Positions 17,370 to 25,544 of a stretch of DNA of 64,000 nucleotides are shown piece by piece; positions within the stretch are counted from its first letter, which is position 1, and each line of letters opens with the position of its first letter. The stretch lies in contig NZ_CP104011.1 in the NCBI RefSeq assembly GCF_025133575.1, positions 558,001 to 622,000 of the forward strand, in the 5' to 3' direction. Position numbers and translations under genes: made by a program. The stretch is from Pseudomonas sp. GCEP-101. GTDB taxonomy: Bacteria; Pseudomonadota; Gammaproteobacteria; Pseudomonadales; Pseudomonadaceae. Under the pieces are notes generated by a model, which was not told the origin of the DNA, searched no databases, and was given only the letters and a program-made list of their open reading frames with translations.

Positions 17370-18344
17370 ATGAAAAAGAACGTCTTCGTCTTCAGCCGCC
17401 TTGCCCCGGAACACCTCGACCGTCTGCGCAGCCAGTTCAACGTGACCGTGCTCGACCCCAAGCAGGGCGACGTCGATGCCCAGTTGGCCGCCGCCCTGCC
17501 GACCACCCACGGCATGATCGGCGTCGGCCGCCCGCTGGGCGAAAAACAGCTGGCCCAGGCTACGCAGCTGGAAGTCATTTCCAGCGTCTCGGTCGGTTAC
17601 GACAACTACGACCTGAACTACCTGAACCAGCGCAGCATCCCGCTGACCAATACCCCGGACGTGCTCACCGAGACCACCGCGGACCTCGGCTTCGCGCTGA
17701 TCATGGCCGCCGCCCGGCGTACCGCCGAGCTGGACGCCTGGACCAAGGCCGGGCAGTGGAAACGCACCGTGGATGCCCAGCAGTTCGGCGTCGACGTGCA
17801 CGGCAAGAAGCTCGGCATCCTCGGCCTCGGCCGCATCGGCGCGGCCATCGCCCGTCGCGGCCGCTTCGGCTTCAACATGGACATCCTCTACCACGGCAAC
17901 CACCGCAAGCCGGAGCTGGAGGCGGAGTTCGGCGCACGCTTCTGCGGCTTCGACGAACTGCTGGGCGAGGCGGACTTCGTCTGCGTGGTGGTACCGCTGT
18001 CGGACAAGACCCGCCAACTGATCGGCAAGCGCGAGCTGGAGCTGATGAAGCCCACCGGCATCCTGGTGAACATTGCCCGCGGCCAGGTGATCGACGAAGC
18101 GGCGCTGGTGGAAGCGTTGCAGGACAAGCGCATCCTCGCCGCCGGCCTGGACGTCTACGAGAAGGAGCCGCTGGCCGAGTCGCCGCTGTTCGCCCTGCCC
18201 AACGCGGTGACGCTGCCGCACATCGGTTCAGCCACCCACGAAACCCGCCGGGCCATGGCCGAATGCGCGCTGGATAACTTCGAAGCCGCGCTGCGCGGCG
18301 AGCGGCCGAAGAACCTGGTCAATCCGCAGGTCTGGAAAGGCTGA
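17370..18344 (+). CDS. D-2-hydroxyacid dehydrogenase (GhrB/2-ketogluconate reductase-like)
   Basis: 324 residues of the D-isomer specific 2-hydroxyacid dehydrogenase family. The NAD(P) motif GLGRIG lies at 152-157. The catalytic arginine is in the NIARGQVIDE region, the glutamate in GLDVYEKEPL and the histidine in LPHIGSATHETR, in the usual order. The sequence SVGYDNYDL and the TDTPDVLTE-like segment (NTPDVLTETTADLGF) fit the glyoxylate/hydroxypyruvate reductase B and 2-ketogluconate reductase group, which reduce 2-keto acids with NADPH. No linked sugar-acid genes settle the substrate. Confidence 0.92.
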   Translation: MKKNVFVFSRLAPEHLDRLRSQFNVTVLDPKQGDVDAQLAAALPTTHGMIGVGRPLGEKQLAQATQLEVISSVSVGYDNYDLNYLNQRSIPLTNTPDVLTETTADLGFALIMAAARRTAELDAWTKAGQWKRTVDAQQFGVDVHGKKLGILGLGRIGAAIARRGRFGFNMDILYHGNHRKPELEAEFGARFCGFDELLGEADFVCVVVPLSDKTRQLIGKRELELMKPTGILVNIARGQVIDEAALVEALQDKRILAAGLDVYEKEPLAESPLFALPNAVTLPHIGSATHETRRAMAECALDNFEAALRGERPKNLVNPQVWKG

Positions 18345-18360
18345 TCGCGCGCCGCTTTTC

Positions 18361-18440
18361 GTAGGACCGAGGGGGCGCCTAGCCCTTGCTCGCGAACCGC
18401 TCCGCAGCGGGGCTGGTTCGCGAGCAAGCTCGCTCCTACA
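18361..18440. repeat. REP pair, one arm of the insert-bearing variant
   Basis: The left arm reads GTAGGACCGAGGGGGCGCCT then AGCCCTTGCTCGCGAA: the normal GTAGGAGCGAGC..TTGCTCGCGAA is broken by a G/C-rich insert. The right arm (18416-18440) is a normal inverted REP. The same variant arm recurs in the 54884-55141 array. Confidence 0.85.
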
Positions 18441-18471
18441 AGAAGCATTTAGCCAGCGCAGGCTGCAGCCT

Positions 18472-18549
18472 TGTAGGACGCATAACCTGGAACAGGTTAT
18501 CCGCCGGAACCTCTGCGGCGGATAACGCTGACGCGTTATTCGCCCTACG
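18472..18549. repeat. Second repeat family (GTAGGRCGCATAAC type)
   Basis: From TGTAGGACGCATAACC to GCGTTATTCGCCCTACGA: a palindrome with inner pairs AACCTGGAACAGGTT and CCGCCG..CGGCGG. A related unit is at 55168. It fills the gap between the dehydrogenase gene and the leftward EamA gene, where it lies just past both stops. Confidence 0.8.
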
Positions 18550-18564
18550 ACGCCATGAGGATCA

Positions 18565-19458
18565 TCACGCCCGCGCCGGCTGCATCACCGGCCTGGGCTT
18601 GCGGAACACCAGCACGTTGCCCGCCATCACCAGCCCCAGCCCGGCCAACGCCGGCAGGCTCCACTGGTAGCCCTCGGCGAAGGCCGAGACGTTGAGCGCC
18701 ACCACCGGGAACAGCACCGTGCAGTAGGCCGCGCGCTCCGGCCCCATGCGCCCCACCAGCGTGAGGTAGGCGGTGAAGCCGATCACCGAACCGGGAATCG
18801 CCAGGTACAGCAGCGACCCCACGTACTGCGCGCTGGCATCGAACGTCAGCGGCACGCCCTGCACCAGGCAGATCGCCAACAGGATGAGCGAGCCATAGAA
18901 CATGCCCCAGGCGTTGGTGGACAGCGGCCGCAGCCCGGCCTTCTGTTGCAGGCTCGACAACAGATTGCCCGCCGAGAAACACAGGGTGCCGAGCAGCGCC
19001 AGGCCCAGGCCATAGAAGGTTTCCCGCGAGGCCTCGTGCCCGGACAGCTCCGGCCAGAACAGCAGCGCCAGCCCCGCCAGGCCGAACGCGCCGCCGCCCA
19101 GCACGTTGGGCGCGATGCGCTGGCCGAAGAACAGTCGCGCATTCAGGGCGTTCCACAGCGTCGCGGTGGAAAACACCACGGCCACCAGCCCGCTGGGGAT
19201 CCACTGGCTGGCGGTGTAGAAGCACAGGAAGTTCACGCAGAACAGGCACACCCCCTGGGCGAAGCAGATCGCCTGGCCGCGCCGCCCCAGCGGTTGCAGC
19301 TTCCTGGAGAGCAGCAGCACGGCGAACAGCACCAGCGCCGCCAGGCTGAAGCGGTAGGCGATGGACAAGGGGATGGCGACCACGCCGACCTGCAACTTGA
19401 TGGCGATCCAGGTGGTGCCCCAGATGAGCACGGTGAGCAGGTAGAGCGAGAGGTTCAT
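18565..19458 (-). CDS. EamA-family DMT exporter
   Basis: 297 residues with ten hydrophobic segments in two EamA repeats (about 5-135 and 150-285), the drug/metabolite transporter fold that exports amino acids, metabolites or drugs. N-terminus LTVLIWGTTWIAIKLQVG is characteristic. GGAGA lies 7 nt before the ATG. It faces an AraC gene across a 139-nt divergent region, so that regulator probably controls it. Substrate unknown. Confidence 0.92.
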   Translation of the reverse strand: MNLSLYLLTVLIWGTTWIAIKLQVGVVAIPLSIAYRFSLAALVLFAVLLLSRKLQPLGRRGQAICFAQGVCLFCVNFLCFYTASQWIPSGLVAVVFSTATLWNALNARLFFGQRIAPNVLGGGAFGLAGLALLFWPELSGHEASRETFYGLGLALLGTLCFSAGNLLSSLQQKAGLRPLSTNAWGMFYGSLILLAICLVQGVPLTFDASAQYVGSLLYLAIPGSVIGFTAYLTLVGRMGPERAAYCTVLFPVVALNVSAFAEGYQWSLPALAGLGLVMAGNVLVFRKPRPVMQPARA

Positions 19459-19597
19459 GGGGCGGTCTCCAAAAATCCAGCGCCGCCAGTCTCCCGCCGG
19501 CCCCCGGCGCGGGCTTGCAGATTCTTGCGCTTATTGCGACAACCGGGCTGGCAAGGCGCGCCCGCGCGGGTAGAGTGACGACAACAGAGGAACCCGC

Positions 19598-20473
19598 ATG
19601 TCAGCCATTTCCCAGCTCGAAGTCTTCCAGTCGATGAACGCCTCGCCCAACGCCCGCCTGGAGCGTTGCGCGGAGCTGGGCGACGGGCTGTCCGCGGCGA
19701 TCTGGAGCAACAGCCACGACGCCCGCGACTACCACGCGCCGAGCCACCACACGCTGTCGTGTTACCTGAACGACGGCACCGGCACCTTTCGCCGTGGCGC
19801 ACCAGGCAGCAAGGGCGCGCCGGACAAGCTCTGCGTCATGCCGGCCGGCGCCGAGTCGGCGTGGATCGTCAACGGCGACATCCGCCTGGCGCACCTCTAC
19901 ATCGGCCAGGAGCAGTTCGCCCTCGGTTGCATCCGCCTGCTCGACCGCGAACCGCGCGAGCTGCAATTGCACGAACGCACCTTCCTCGACGACCCGCAGC
20001 AGGCCGCGCGCTTCCGCCAGCTGGTGAAACTCGACTGGCACGAGCCGGGCGAACGCATCCGCACCAGCACACTGGCCCACGACCTGATCGACCACCTGCT
20101 GCTGAACCAGGTGGGCCTGCGTGAAGGGCTTCGCCTGAAGGGCGGCCTGGCGCCGACCATGCGCCGGCGCGTGGCCGACTACATCGAGCAGCGCCTGGAC
20201 CAGCCGCTGTCCCTGGGCGAACTGGCGATGCAGACGGCGCTGTCGGAATACCACTTCGCGCGGATGTTCCGCGAAAGCTTCGGCATGCCGCCGCACCAGT
20301 ACGTCCTGGCCCGCCGCGTGGCCCTCGCCCAACGCCTGCTGCGCGACACCCGCCAGCCGCTCAGCCAGGTGGCGCTGGCCTGCGGATTCTCCAGCGCCAG
20401 CCACTTCGCCAATCGATTCAAATCGGTGGTGGGGGGAACGCCTGGGGAGTACCGACAGGCGTTCGAGGAGTAG
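19598..20473 (+). CDS. AraC-family transcriptional regulator
   Basis: 291 residues with a ligand-binding N-terminal half and a C-terminal double helix-turn-helix (about 190-290; SEYHFARMFRESFGMPPHQY and VALACGFSSASHFANRFK). AGAGGA lies 6 nt before the ATG. Divergent from the EamA exporter, which is the likely target. Confidence 0.93.
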   Translation: MSAISQLEVFQSMNASPNARLERCAELGDGLSAAIWSNSHDARDYHAPSHHTLSCYLNDGTGTFRRGAPGSKGAPDKLCVMPAGAESAWIVNGDIRLAHLYIGQEQFALGCIRLLDREPRELQLHERTFLDDPQQAARFRQLVKLDWHEPGERIRTSTLAHDLIDHLLLNQVGLREGLRLKGGLAPTMRRRVADYIEQRLDQPLSLGELAMQTALSEYHFARMFRESFGMPPHQYVLARRVALAQRLLRDTRQPLSQVALACGFSSASHFANRFKSVVGGTPGEYRQAFEE

Positions 20474-20501
20474 CGTTTCGACCGTGTACCTGCCGGTGCG
20501 C

Positions 20502-20528
20502 GGTTCGCGAGCAAGCTCGCTCCTACGA
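20502..20528. repeat. Single REP unit
   Basis: GGTTCGCGAGCAAGCTCGCT through CCTACGA, 29 nt after the AraC stop. A first repeat in the 490-nt gene-free stretch 20474-20963, which otherwise contains the structured repeat and another REP. Confidence 0.9.
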
Positions 20529-20595
20529 AGAGCACCTCCCTCTCGGCTCTGGCTCTGGCTCTGAAGGCTTCCAGAGAAACACCCGCGCGCTCCGA

Positions 20596-20832
20596 GTGCC
20601 CCGTTCAGGAGGCCGAGTGGAAGCGGAGTTTCAGGGGTTGAGCGGCATGGATGCCGCGAGAGCCGCGATGGGCCAGGGATGGCCCACCGCGGCGGGCCCC
20701 TGAAACTTCGCTGGAGCGAGGGAATTTTTCGCCTAAGCGAAAAACCGGATGTCCGGGGCAAGACCTTTGCCTTCTTTGGGGCGTTTGCCAAAGAAGGTCG
20801 CCCGAGGGGGCGAAACAAGAAGCCTGTGCGCA
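20596..20832. repeat. Structured intergenic repeat, copy A
   Basis: A ~235-bp element present again in inverted orientation at 35842-36081. By eye the copies differ at about 13 positions. In order it shows: outer stem GTTTCAGGGG..CCCCTGAAAC; hairpin GCGGCATGGATGCCGC; a stem GCCGCG..CGCGGC enclosing TGGGCC..GGCCCA; hairpin TTTTCGCCTAAGCGAAAA; hairpin CCTTCTTTGG..CCAAAGAAGG; and a C/G-rich end (GTCGCCCGAGGGGGCGAAAC). Two hairpins carry compensatory changes in copy B. Short open frames inside are not credible genes. Elements with the TTTGCCTTCTTTGGGGCGTT segment are familiar from many Pseudomonas intergenic regions; function unknown. Confidence 0.85.
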
Positions 20833-20899
20833 CACCGGAGCGGCGCTGAAATACCCAAGCTGAGGCAGCACCTCCTAAACATTGGAGCCAGTACAGACG

Positions 20900-20942
20900 C
20901 CGGCCCTGCCGGCGGATCGCGGGCATGGCCCGCTCCTACAAG
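20900..20942. repeat. REP variant unit
   Basis: GCCGGCCCTGCCGGCGGATC hairpin followed by GCGGGCATGGCCCGCTCCTA, the GCGGGC..GCCCGCTCCTACA form of the REP, just before the end of the leftward iron operon. Confidence 0.85.
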
Positions 20943-20963
20943 GGAGGCGCTAGCGGGGATGCG

Positions 20964-21287
20964 TCAGCCAAGCACCGCCAGCACGCCGCCAAACACCGGC
21001 ATGGCCGCCGCCGTCGGCAAGGCCCAGCGCGGCCGCCAGGCCAGCAGCAGGACCAGCACCGCGCCGGCAATCATCAGCAGGCACGCCCAGTAGACGATGC
21101 CCAGCTCCACCCCCAGGCGGTGAACCGCATAGGCCAGCGCCAGCGCGCCATCCACCCCCGCGGCGAGACGCAGCAGGCGCACCCGGGACTGGGACGGAGC
21201 GCTGCCCAACAGATCGCGGTGATGGCGCGACAGCGACAGGCACGCCGCCGCCAGCGCCAGCAGGTTGAGACCGAACACCAGCAGCAT
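20964..21287 (-). CDS. DUF3325 membrane protein
   Basis: 107 residues with three membrane segments (about 2-18, 42-60, 66-105 as a pair). The ATG at 21287 shares one base with the TGA of the PepSY gene, so it is translationally coupled. DUF3325 proteins accompany PepSY-domain and DUF3649 proteins in siderophore-linked operons of proteobacteria. Confidence 0.88.
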   Translation of the reverse strand: MLLVFGLNLLALAAACLSLSRHHRDLLGSAPSQSRVRLLRLAAGVDGALALAYAVHRLGVELGIVYWACLLMIAGAVLVLLLAWRPRWALPTAAAMPVFGGVLAVLG

Positions 21288-22810
21288 CAGGCGTACTCCT
21301 CGTGACGGGCACGACGCGGACGAGCAGGCTCGGCACGCGCCTGCCCCAGGCGCCAACCGAGGAAGGCGCACAACACGCCGATCAACAGCAGGCCGAGGTC
21401 GATGCCGGCCATCAGCCAGTCGCCCTGGGCGACGTGCGTCGTCAAGCGCCCCGGCTCGGGGCCGCACAGGCTCAGCACCGGCAGCAGCAGGGCCAGCGCC
21501 GCCAGGGCGGCGAACTGCTCGCGGGCCATGGCGCGGCTGCCCCGGCGCAGGAGTGCGTGGGCCAGCGCCAACAGCCAGACCACCACGAACGCGGTGGCTT
21601 CCCAGCGCGTGCGCTGCGGCAGGTCGACCGGCAGCAGGCGCGAGGCCGCCAACAGGCCGAGCGACGCCAGCGGCAGGCCGCCGCAGACCGCGCCATTGAG
21701 CGTGCGCACCAGCGCCACGCCACGGTGGCCGCGGGTTTCGCGCTTACTCACCCACACCTGCAGGCCGCCGAACACCATCACGCAGCCCACCAGTCCGAGG
21801 ACGAAATACATCACCCGCAGCAGGTCGTTGCCGAACTGCGCCATGTGCAGCCCGGTCAGCCAGGCGTAGGTCTTGTAGCCCGGCTGGTAGGGCTTCTGCA
21901 CGTGCAGCAGCGCGCCGGTGCCGGAATCGAAGGACACGGTGCGCTGGTCGTTGACCATGCTCTTGTCCACCGCCTTGCGGATCTGCACCATCGCCGACGC
22001 ATCGTTGGGGTGTTCGATGTTGATCCAGCCGACCTGGCTGTCATCGCCCCAGGCCGTGCGTGCCTTGAGGATCATGGTGTCGATGGACTTCGGCGGCTTG
22101 GCCGGCTTGCCCAGTTCCTCGCGGTCGAAGGCGCCCTGCACGTCATGGAAGAAATGCTCCAGGTCGTCCTTGTAGGCCACCTTGATGCCCGCGGTCATGT
22201 AGAAGGTGATGAAGATCGCCAGGCCCGTGTAGGCCATCAGCAGGTGGAACGGCAGGCCGAGCACGCCCAGCACGTTGTGCGCGTCGAGCCAGGCGCGCTG
22301 CTTCGCCGCTTTCGGCCGCAGGGTGAAGAAGTCCTTGAAGAGGCGTCGGTGGACGATCACCCCGCTGACCAGCGCCACCAGCATGAACACGCCGGCCACG
22401 CCGACCACGTAGAGGCCGAGCAGGCCGCCGTGCAGCTCGTAGTGCAGTTCGAGGAAGAAGTTGCCGCCGACGGTCGCCGGCAATACCTCGCCGCTCTGCG
22501 CGTCCACCCGGAAGGACTGGAACTCGCTGAAGTCCGCCGGCTCCCAACCGGCCGTCCAGTAGGGCATGCGCTCGGTAGGCGGGTGCATCCAGTAGCCGTG
22601 GGCCTTCGGCGCGCGTTCGACGATCAGCTCGCGCACCTGGTCGGCGCCGACGCTCACCTGCTCCAGCCTGTGCAGCTGTGGTGTCATCCAGCGGGTGAGT
22701 TCCTTGTCGAATACCGCGACGGTGCCGGAGAACAGCACGACGAAGAGAATCCAGCTGACCAGCAGCCCCGCCCAGGTATGCAGCCCGGACATCGATTGGC
22801 GCAGGCTCAT
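21287..22810 (-). CDS. PepSY-domain iron-regulated membrane protein
   Basis: 507 residues. N-terminal membrane segment (about 15-37), a large periplasmic region with PepSY motifs, a second membrane segment (about 185-210), another soluble stretch and several C-terminal membrane segments. MSLRQSMSGLHTWAGLLVSW is the typical start of the PepSY_TM family, some of which act as ferric-siderophore reductases in the inner membrane. The start at 22810 overlaps the DUF3649 stop by 4 nt (ATGA); earlier in-frame starts would run through that gene. Likely role is release of iron from an imported siderophore (inference). Confidence 0.92.
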   Translation of the reverse strand: MSLRQSMSGLHTWAGLLVSWILFVVLFSGTVAVFDKELTRWMTPQLHRLEQVSVGADQVRELIVERAPKAHGYWMHPPTERMPYWTAGWEPADFSEFQSFRVDAQSGEVLPATVGGNFFLELHYELHGGLLGLYVVGVAGVFMLVALVSGVIVHRRLFKDFFTLRPKAAKQRAWLDAHNVLGVLGLPFHLLMAYTGLAIFITFYMTAGIKVAYKDDLEHFFHDVQGAFDREELGKPAKPPKSIDTMILKARTAWGDDSQVGWINIEHPNDASAMVQIRKAVDKSMVNDQRTVSFDSGTGALLHVQKPYQPGYKTYAWLTGLHMAQFGNDLLRVMYFVLGLVGCVMVFGGLQVWVSKRETRGHRGVALVRTLNGAVCGGLPLASLGLLAASRLLPVDLPQRTRWEATAFVVVWLLALAHALLRRGSRAMAREQFAALAALALLLPVLSLCGPEPGRLTTHVAQGDWLMAGIDLGLLLIGVLCAFLGWRLGQARAEPARPRRARHEEYA

Positions 22811-23094
22811 GGGCGCACCCCATAGGCAGCTGGCAGGAAGGCCGCCGCGCCCAGCACGGCGCTCAGCAGCACCGGCAGCCAGACCGCGCGCCAGGGGCTC
22901 CTGGCGCCGAATGCATAAAGAATCGCCGCGACCCAGACGATGAAGCACGCCAGACTGGCCAGCGACACACGGTCCGGCCGTGACATCGGCAGGTAAACGC
23001 TGAGGAATGCCGTGGCGCTGTACGCCAGGGCGTAGCCCGCGACCACCGCGCTGAGAATACGGGCCGCCAGGGCACCGGCGTGGGCAGCGCTCAT
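22807..23094 (-). CDS. DUF3649 membrane protein
   Basis: 95 residues, three membrane segments (about 11-34, 43-63, 68-88), first gene of the DUF3649-PepSY-DUF3325 operon. It overlaps the PepSY start by 4 nt. A Fur-box candidate lies 106-120 nt upstream. In other genomes a TonB-dependent receptor gene precedes it; here there is none. Confidence 0.9.
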   Translation of the reverse strand: MSAAHAGALAARILSAVVAGYALAYSATAFLSVYLPMSRPDRVSLASLACFIVWVAAILYAFGARSPWRAVWLPVLLSAVLGAAAFLPAAYGVRP

Positions 23095-23199
23095 GCGTGG
23101 GCTCTCGGAGGAATCGGGCGCGGGGCATCACACATCGGACGGAATCCTGCGGGGCGGCCCGGACCAGGCCCGGGCGCGCGATTGAAAAGCGTAATTATA

Positions 23200-23214
23200 T
23201 GATATTGCTTCTCA
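23200..23214 (-). promoter_or_regulatory. Candidate Fur box
   Basis: On the minus strand TGAGAAGCAATATCA matches the 7-1-7 Fur pattern TGAGAAT-A-ATTCTCA at 11 of 14 arm positions, inside an A/T-rich island (23181-23225) that stands out from the GC-rich background. It precedes the DUF3649-PepSY-DUF3325 operon. Iron repression is the expected consequence. Confidence 0.6.
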
Positions 23215-23225
23215 ATTAAAACAAC

Positions 23226-23813
23226 TCAACACCGCCATTTGTGAGCATCTGTGTCGGAAAGTCGCTGAACGGCATAGGTGGCGGTCACGTCCATGGCGCG
23301 CAACAGGCTGTTCATCATCAGGTCCGCCTCGGCCGTGACGCGCGCCGGTGGCGGCTCCTGCAGGAGCCGCGAGGCGCCGGGCGTCAGCTCGACGGCGGCC
23401 ACCACCGAGCCCTTGCCGAACAGGTATTCGTAGATCAGCAGGTAGTCCGTGCCGGGTAGGTCCTTGAACTCGGCGATACGCCGCAGCACGTTGATCGAGC
23501 CGAGTATCCAGTCGCGGCTTTCGGTGAACTCCAGCACGCCCAGGCTCCAGGTCTGGCTCGCCTCGTCGTAGTGGTTCCAGGCCGGCGAGCGCTGGTGTTG
23601 GCTCCACCCGGCCACCCAGGCCGCTGCCGTGGTGCCCTGCCCGAGTTCGCACAGCTCGCTCCAGGTGAGGCCGCCTCGTCGCAGGTGATTGCCATCCAGC
23701 CACTGCTCGAGGTCGGCGAAACAGGCCGCGGAACCCGCTTCCTGGCGGAGGAAGTCCTCGAGCCGGGAACGACTGATGGAAACCTTCAGATACAGCTGAC
23801 ATGGCTCGGCCAT
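23226..23813 (-). CDS. Hypothetical cytoplasmic protein
   Basis: 195 residues, no signal peptide or membrane segment, Trp-rich (WLDGN, WSEL, WVAGWSQHQ, WNHYDE, WSLGVLEF) with a C-terminal region (RLLQEPPPARVTAEADLMM) ending in HKWRC. The ATG at 23813 has GAGGG 6 nt upstream; a TTG at 23837 is the only longer option. I do not recognise the family. The overall look (compact, acidic/aromatic, single gene) would allow an immunity-like or phage-like protein, but there is no partner gene. It lies between the Fur-box region and the MocR gene. Confidence 0.75.
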   Translation of the reverse strand: MAEPCQLYLKVSISRSRLEDFLRQEAGSAACFADLEQWLDGNHLRRGGLTWSELCELGQGTTAAAWVAGWSQHQRSPAWNHYDEASQTWSLGVLEFTESRDWILGSINVLRRIAEFKDLPGTDYLLIYEYLFGKGSVVAAVELTPGASRLLQEPPPARVTAEADLMMNSLLRAMDVTATYAVQRLSDTDAHKWRC

Positions 23814-23998
23814 GGGGCGCCCTCTTTTCTGATCCAAGGATTTGCCAGGGGACGCGGGTGCGCCCCGGCGGCTGAATCGATAATCCTAGAGGTTCGCCCC
23901 AGCGGCGGAGCGCCCAGCGGTTCGACCATGAAGTGGTATTTTTCAGATTCTCTTGTACAACCGTTCAACTTTCCTCGGGCATTTGCGCCAGCCCCGTG

Positions 23999-25408
23999 TC
24001 ATCGTCTTCCGTGGCCCTTCGCCGCCTGTTCCATCGCCCGTTGCAGCCCCTCGAACACCCGCGGCGACAGGCACTGGGCGACATTGAAGCGCAGGAAGCC
24101 GGTGGCGCTCTGGCTCAGGCTGAAGACATTGCCGGGCGCCAGCACCAGGTTGTCTGCCAGCGCCGCGCGCGAGACGTCGGCCGCGTCCAGCCCGCCGGGC
24201 AGGCTGGCCCAGACGAAGAGCCCGCCGCGCGGCTCGATCCACGGCTGGATATCCAGCCCGTGCAGGCGCAGCAGCGTCTCGCCCATGGCGTCGGCCAGGC
24301 GCCCGCGCAGGTTGTCCAGGTGGCGCCGGTAACTGCCCTTGCGCAACAGTTCGAAGAGCATCTCGGCGCTGAATGGGCTGCTGCCGAAGCTGGTGGCCAG
24401 TTTCAGGTCCACCAGGCGCTCGCACCATTCGGGCTTGGTGGCGATGTAGCCGCAGCGCACCGAGGCCGACAGCGTCTTGGAAAAGCTGCCGACCTGGATC
24501 ACCCGCTCCAGGCCGTCGAAGGCGGACAGCCGCGGCGCGCTCTCGTGCTCGAAGTCGCCGAAGATATCGTCCTCGACGATCAGCAGGTCATGGGCCTCGG
24601 CGAGTTTCAGCAGGCGATGGGCAACCAGCGGCGAGAGCACTGCGCCCGTGGGGTTGTGGAAGGCCGAGTTGGTGATGTACAGGCGCGGGCGGTGCTGTTC
24701 CAGCAGGCTCGCCATGGCGGCCACATCCGGCCCGGTGGGCGTATAGGGCACGCCGATCACCTGCACGCGGTGGGCACGCAGCAGGGCCTGGAAGTTGAAG
24801 TAGCCGGGGTCGTCCACCAGCACGCAGTCGCCCGGCTCCAGCAGGAAGCGGCAGATCAGGTCGATGGCCTGGGTGCCGTTGTCGGTGAGCACCACCTGCT
24901 GCGGGCCGACCGGCACCCCGTAGTCCGCCAGCCGTCGCGCGAGCTGCTCGCGCAGGCCGGCGTGGCCGTAGGGGCGGCCGTACTCCAGCAGGCTCGATTG
25001 CGGCGCGCGGGCAATCTGTCGCAAGGCGCGGCGCAGTTCCTCCTCCGGCAGCCAGGACGGCGGCAGCCAGCCGCAGCCGGGTTTGAGCGAAGTGTCCGCG
25101 GCCTCCAGGGACTGCCTCGAAATCCACAGCGGATCGATGCTGCGGTCCAGGCTCGGGCCGACATCCGCCAGGGACAGCGGCGGCGCATGGCCGGCCACGT
25201 AGAAGCCGGAGCCGCGGCGCGCGGCGATCACGCCGTCGGCGGCCAGCCGATCGTAGGCTTCCACCACCGTCGTCTTGGACACGTCCAGCTGCTCGGCCAA
25301 CTGGCGAATCGACGGCAAGCGCTCCCCCGGCACCAAGGCCCGGGCGGCCAGGCGCTCGCGCACGTGCTGCATCACCGAATCGACCCGCGTGCTCTTTGGT
25401 CTGCCCAT
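23999..25408 (-). CDS. MocR-type regulator (GntR helix-turn-helix fused to aminotransferase fold)
   Basis: 469 residues: GntR winged helix (about 5-75; LPSIRQLAEQLDVSKTTVVEAYDRL) and a class I aminotransferase-like domain (about 110-460) with PLP-lysine region GSFSKTLSASVRCGY and ligand motif TDNGTQAID. MocR proteins bind PLP or amino-compound ligands and control a nearby gene. It is divergent from an EamA exporter (136-nt gap), the likely target. ATG at 25408 starts the conserved MGRPKSTRVDSV; the longer open frame upstream lies over the exporter gene. Confidence 0.93.
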   Translation of the reverse strand: MGRPKSTRVDSVMQHVRERLAARALVPGERLPSIRQLAEQLDVSKTTVVEAYDRLAADGVIAARRGSGFYVAGHAPPLSLADVGPSLDRSIDPLWISRQSLEAADTSLKPGCGWLPPSWLPEEELRRALRQIARAPQSSLLEYGRPYGHAGLREQLARRLADYGVPVGPQQVVLTDNGTQAIDLICRFLLEPGDCVLVDDPGYFNFQALLRAHRVQVIGVPYTPTGPDVAAMASLLEQHRPRLYITNSAFHNPTGAVLSPLVAHRLLKLAEAHDLLIVEDDIFGDFEHESAPRLSAFDGLERVIQVGSFSKTLSASVRCGYIATKPEWCERLVDLKLATSFGSSPFSAEMLFELLRKGSYRRHLDNLRGRLADAMGETLLRLHGLDIQPWIEPRGGLFVWASLPGGLDAADVSRAALADNLVLAPGNVFSLSQSATGFLRFNVAQCLSPRVFEGLQRAMEQAAKGHGRR

Positions 25409-25544
25409 GCTGCCCTCGCCTGCCCCGGATAAGGTGTACCGAGATAATTTACGGACAGTTTGCGCAAATTGTACCTTTCTGTCACTGGCCGCCCGGCGGC
25501 TTCGCGCGCACGCTGCAAGCTCGCTCTCCTGCCGGATGCCCACC

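Noticed and set aside
20749..21093. Short open frames inside the structured repeats (also 35432-35926 and 36034-36312)
   Set aside because: They arise from the repeat sequence in several frames and both copies, cross hairpins, and the differences between copies follow base pairing instead of codons.
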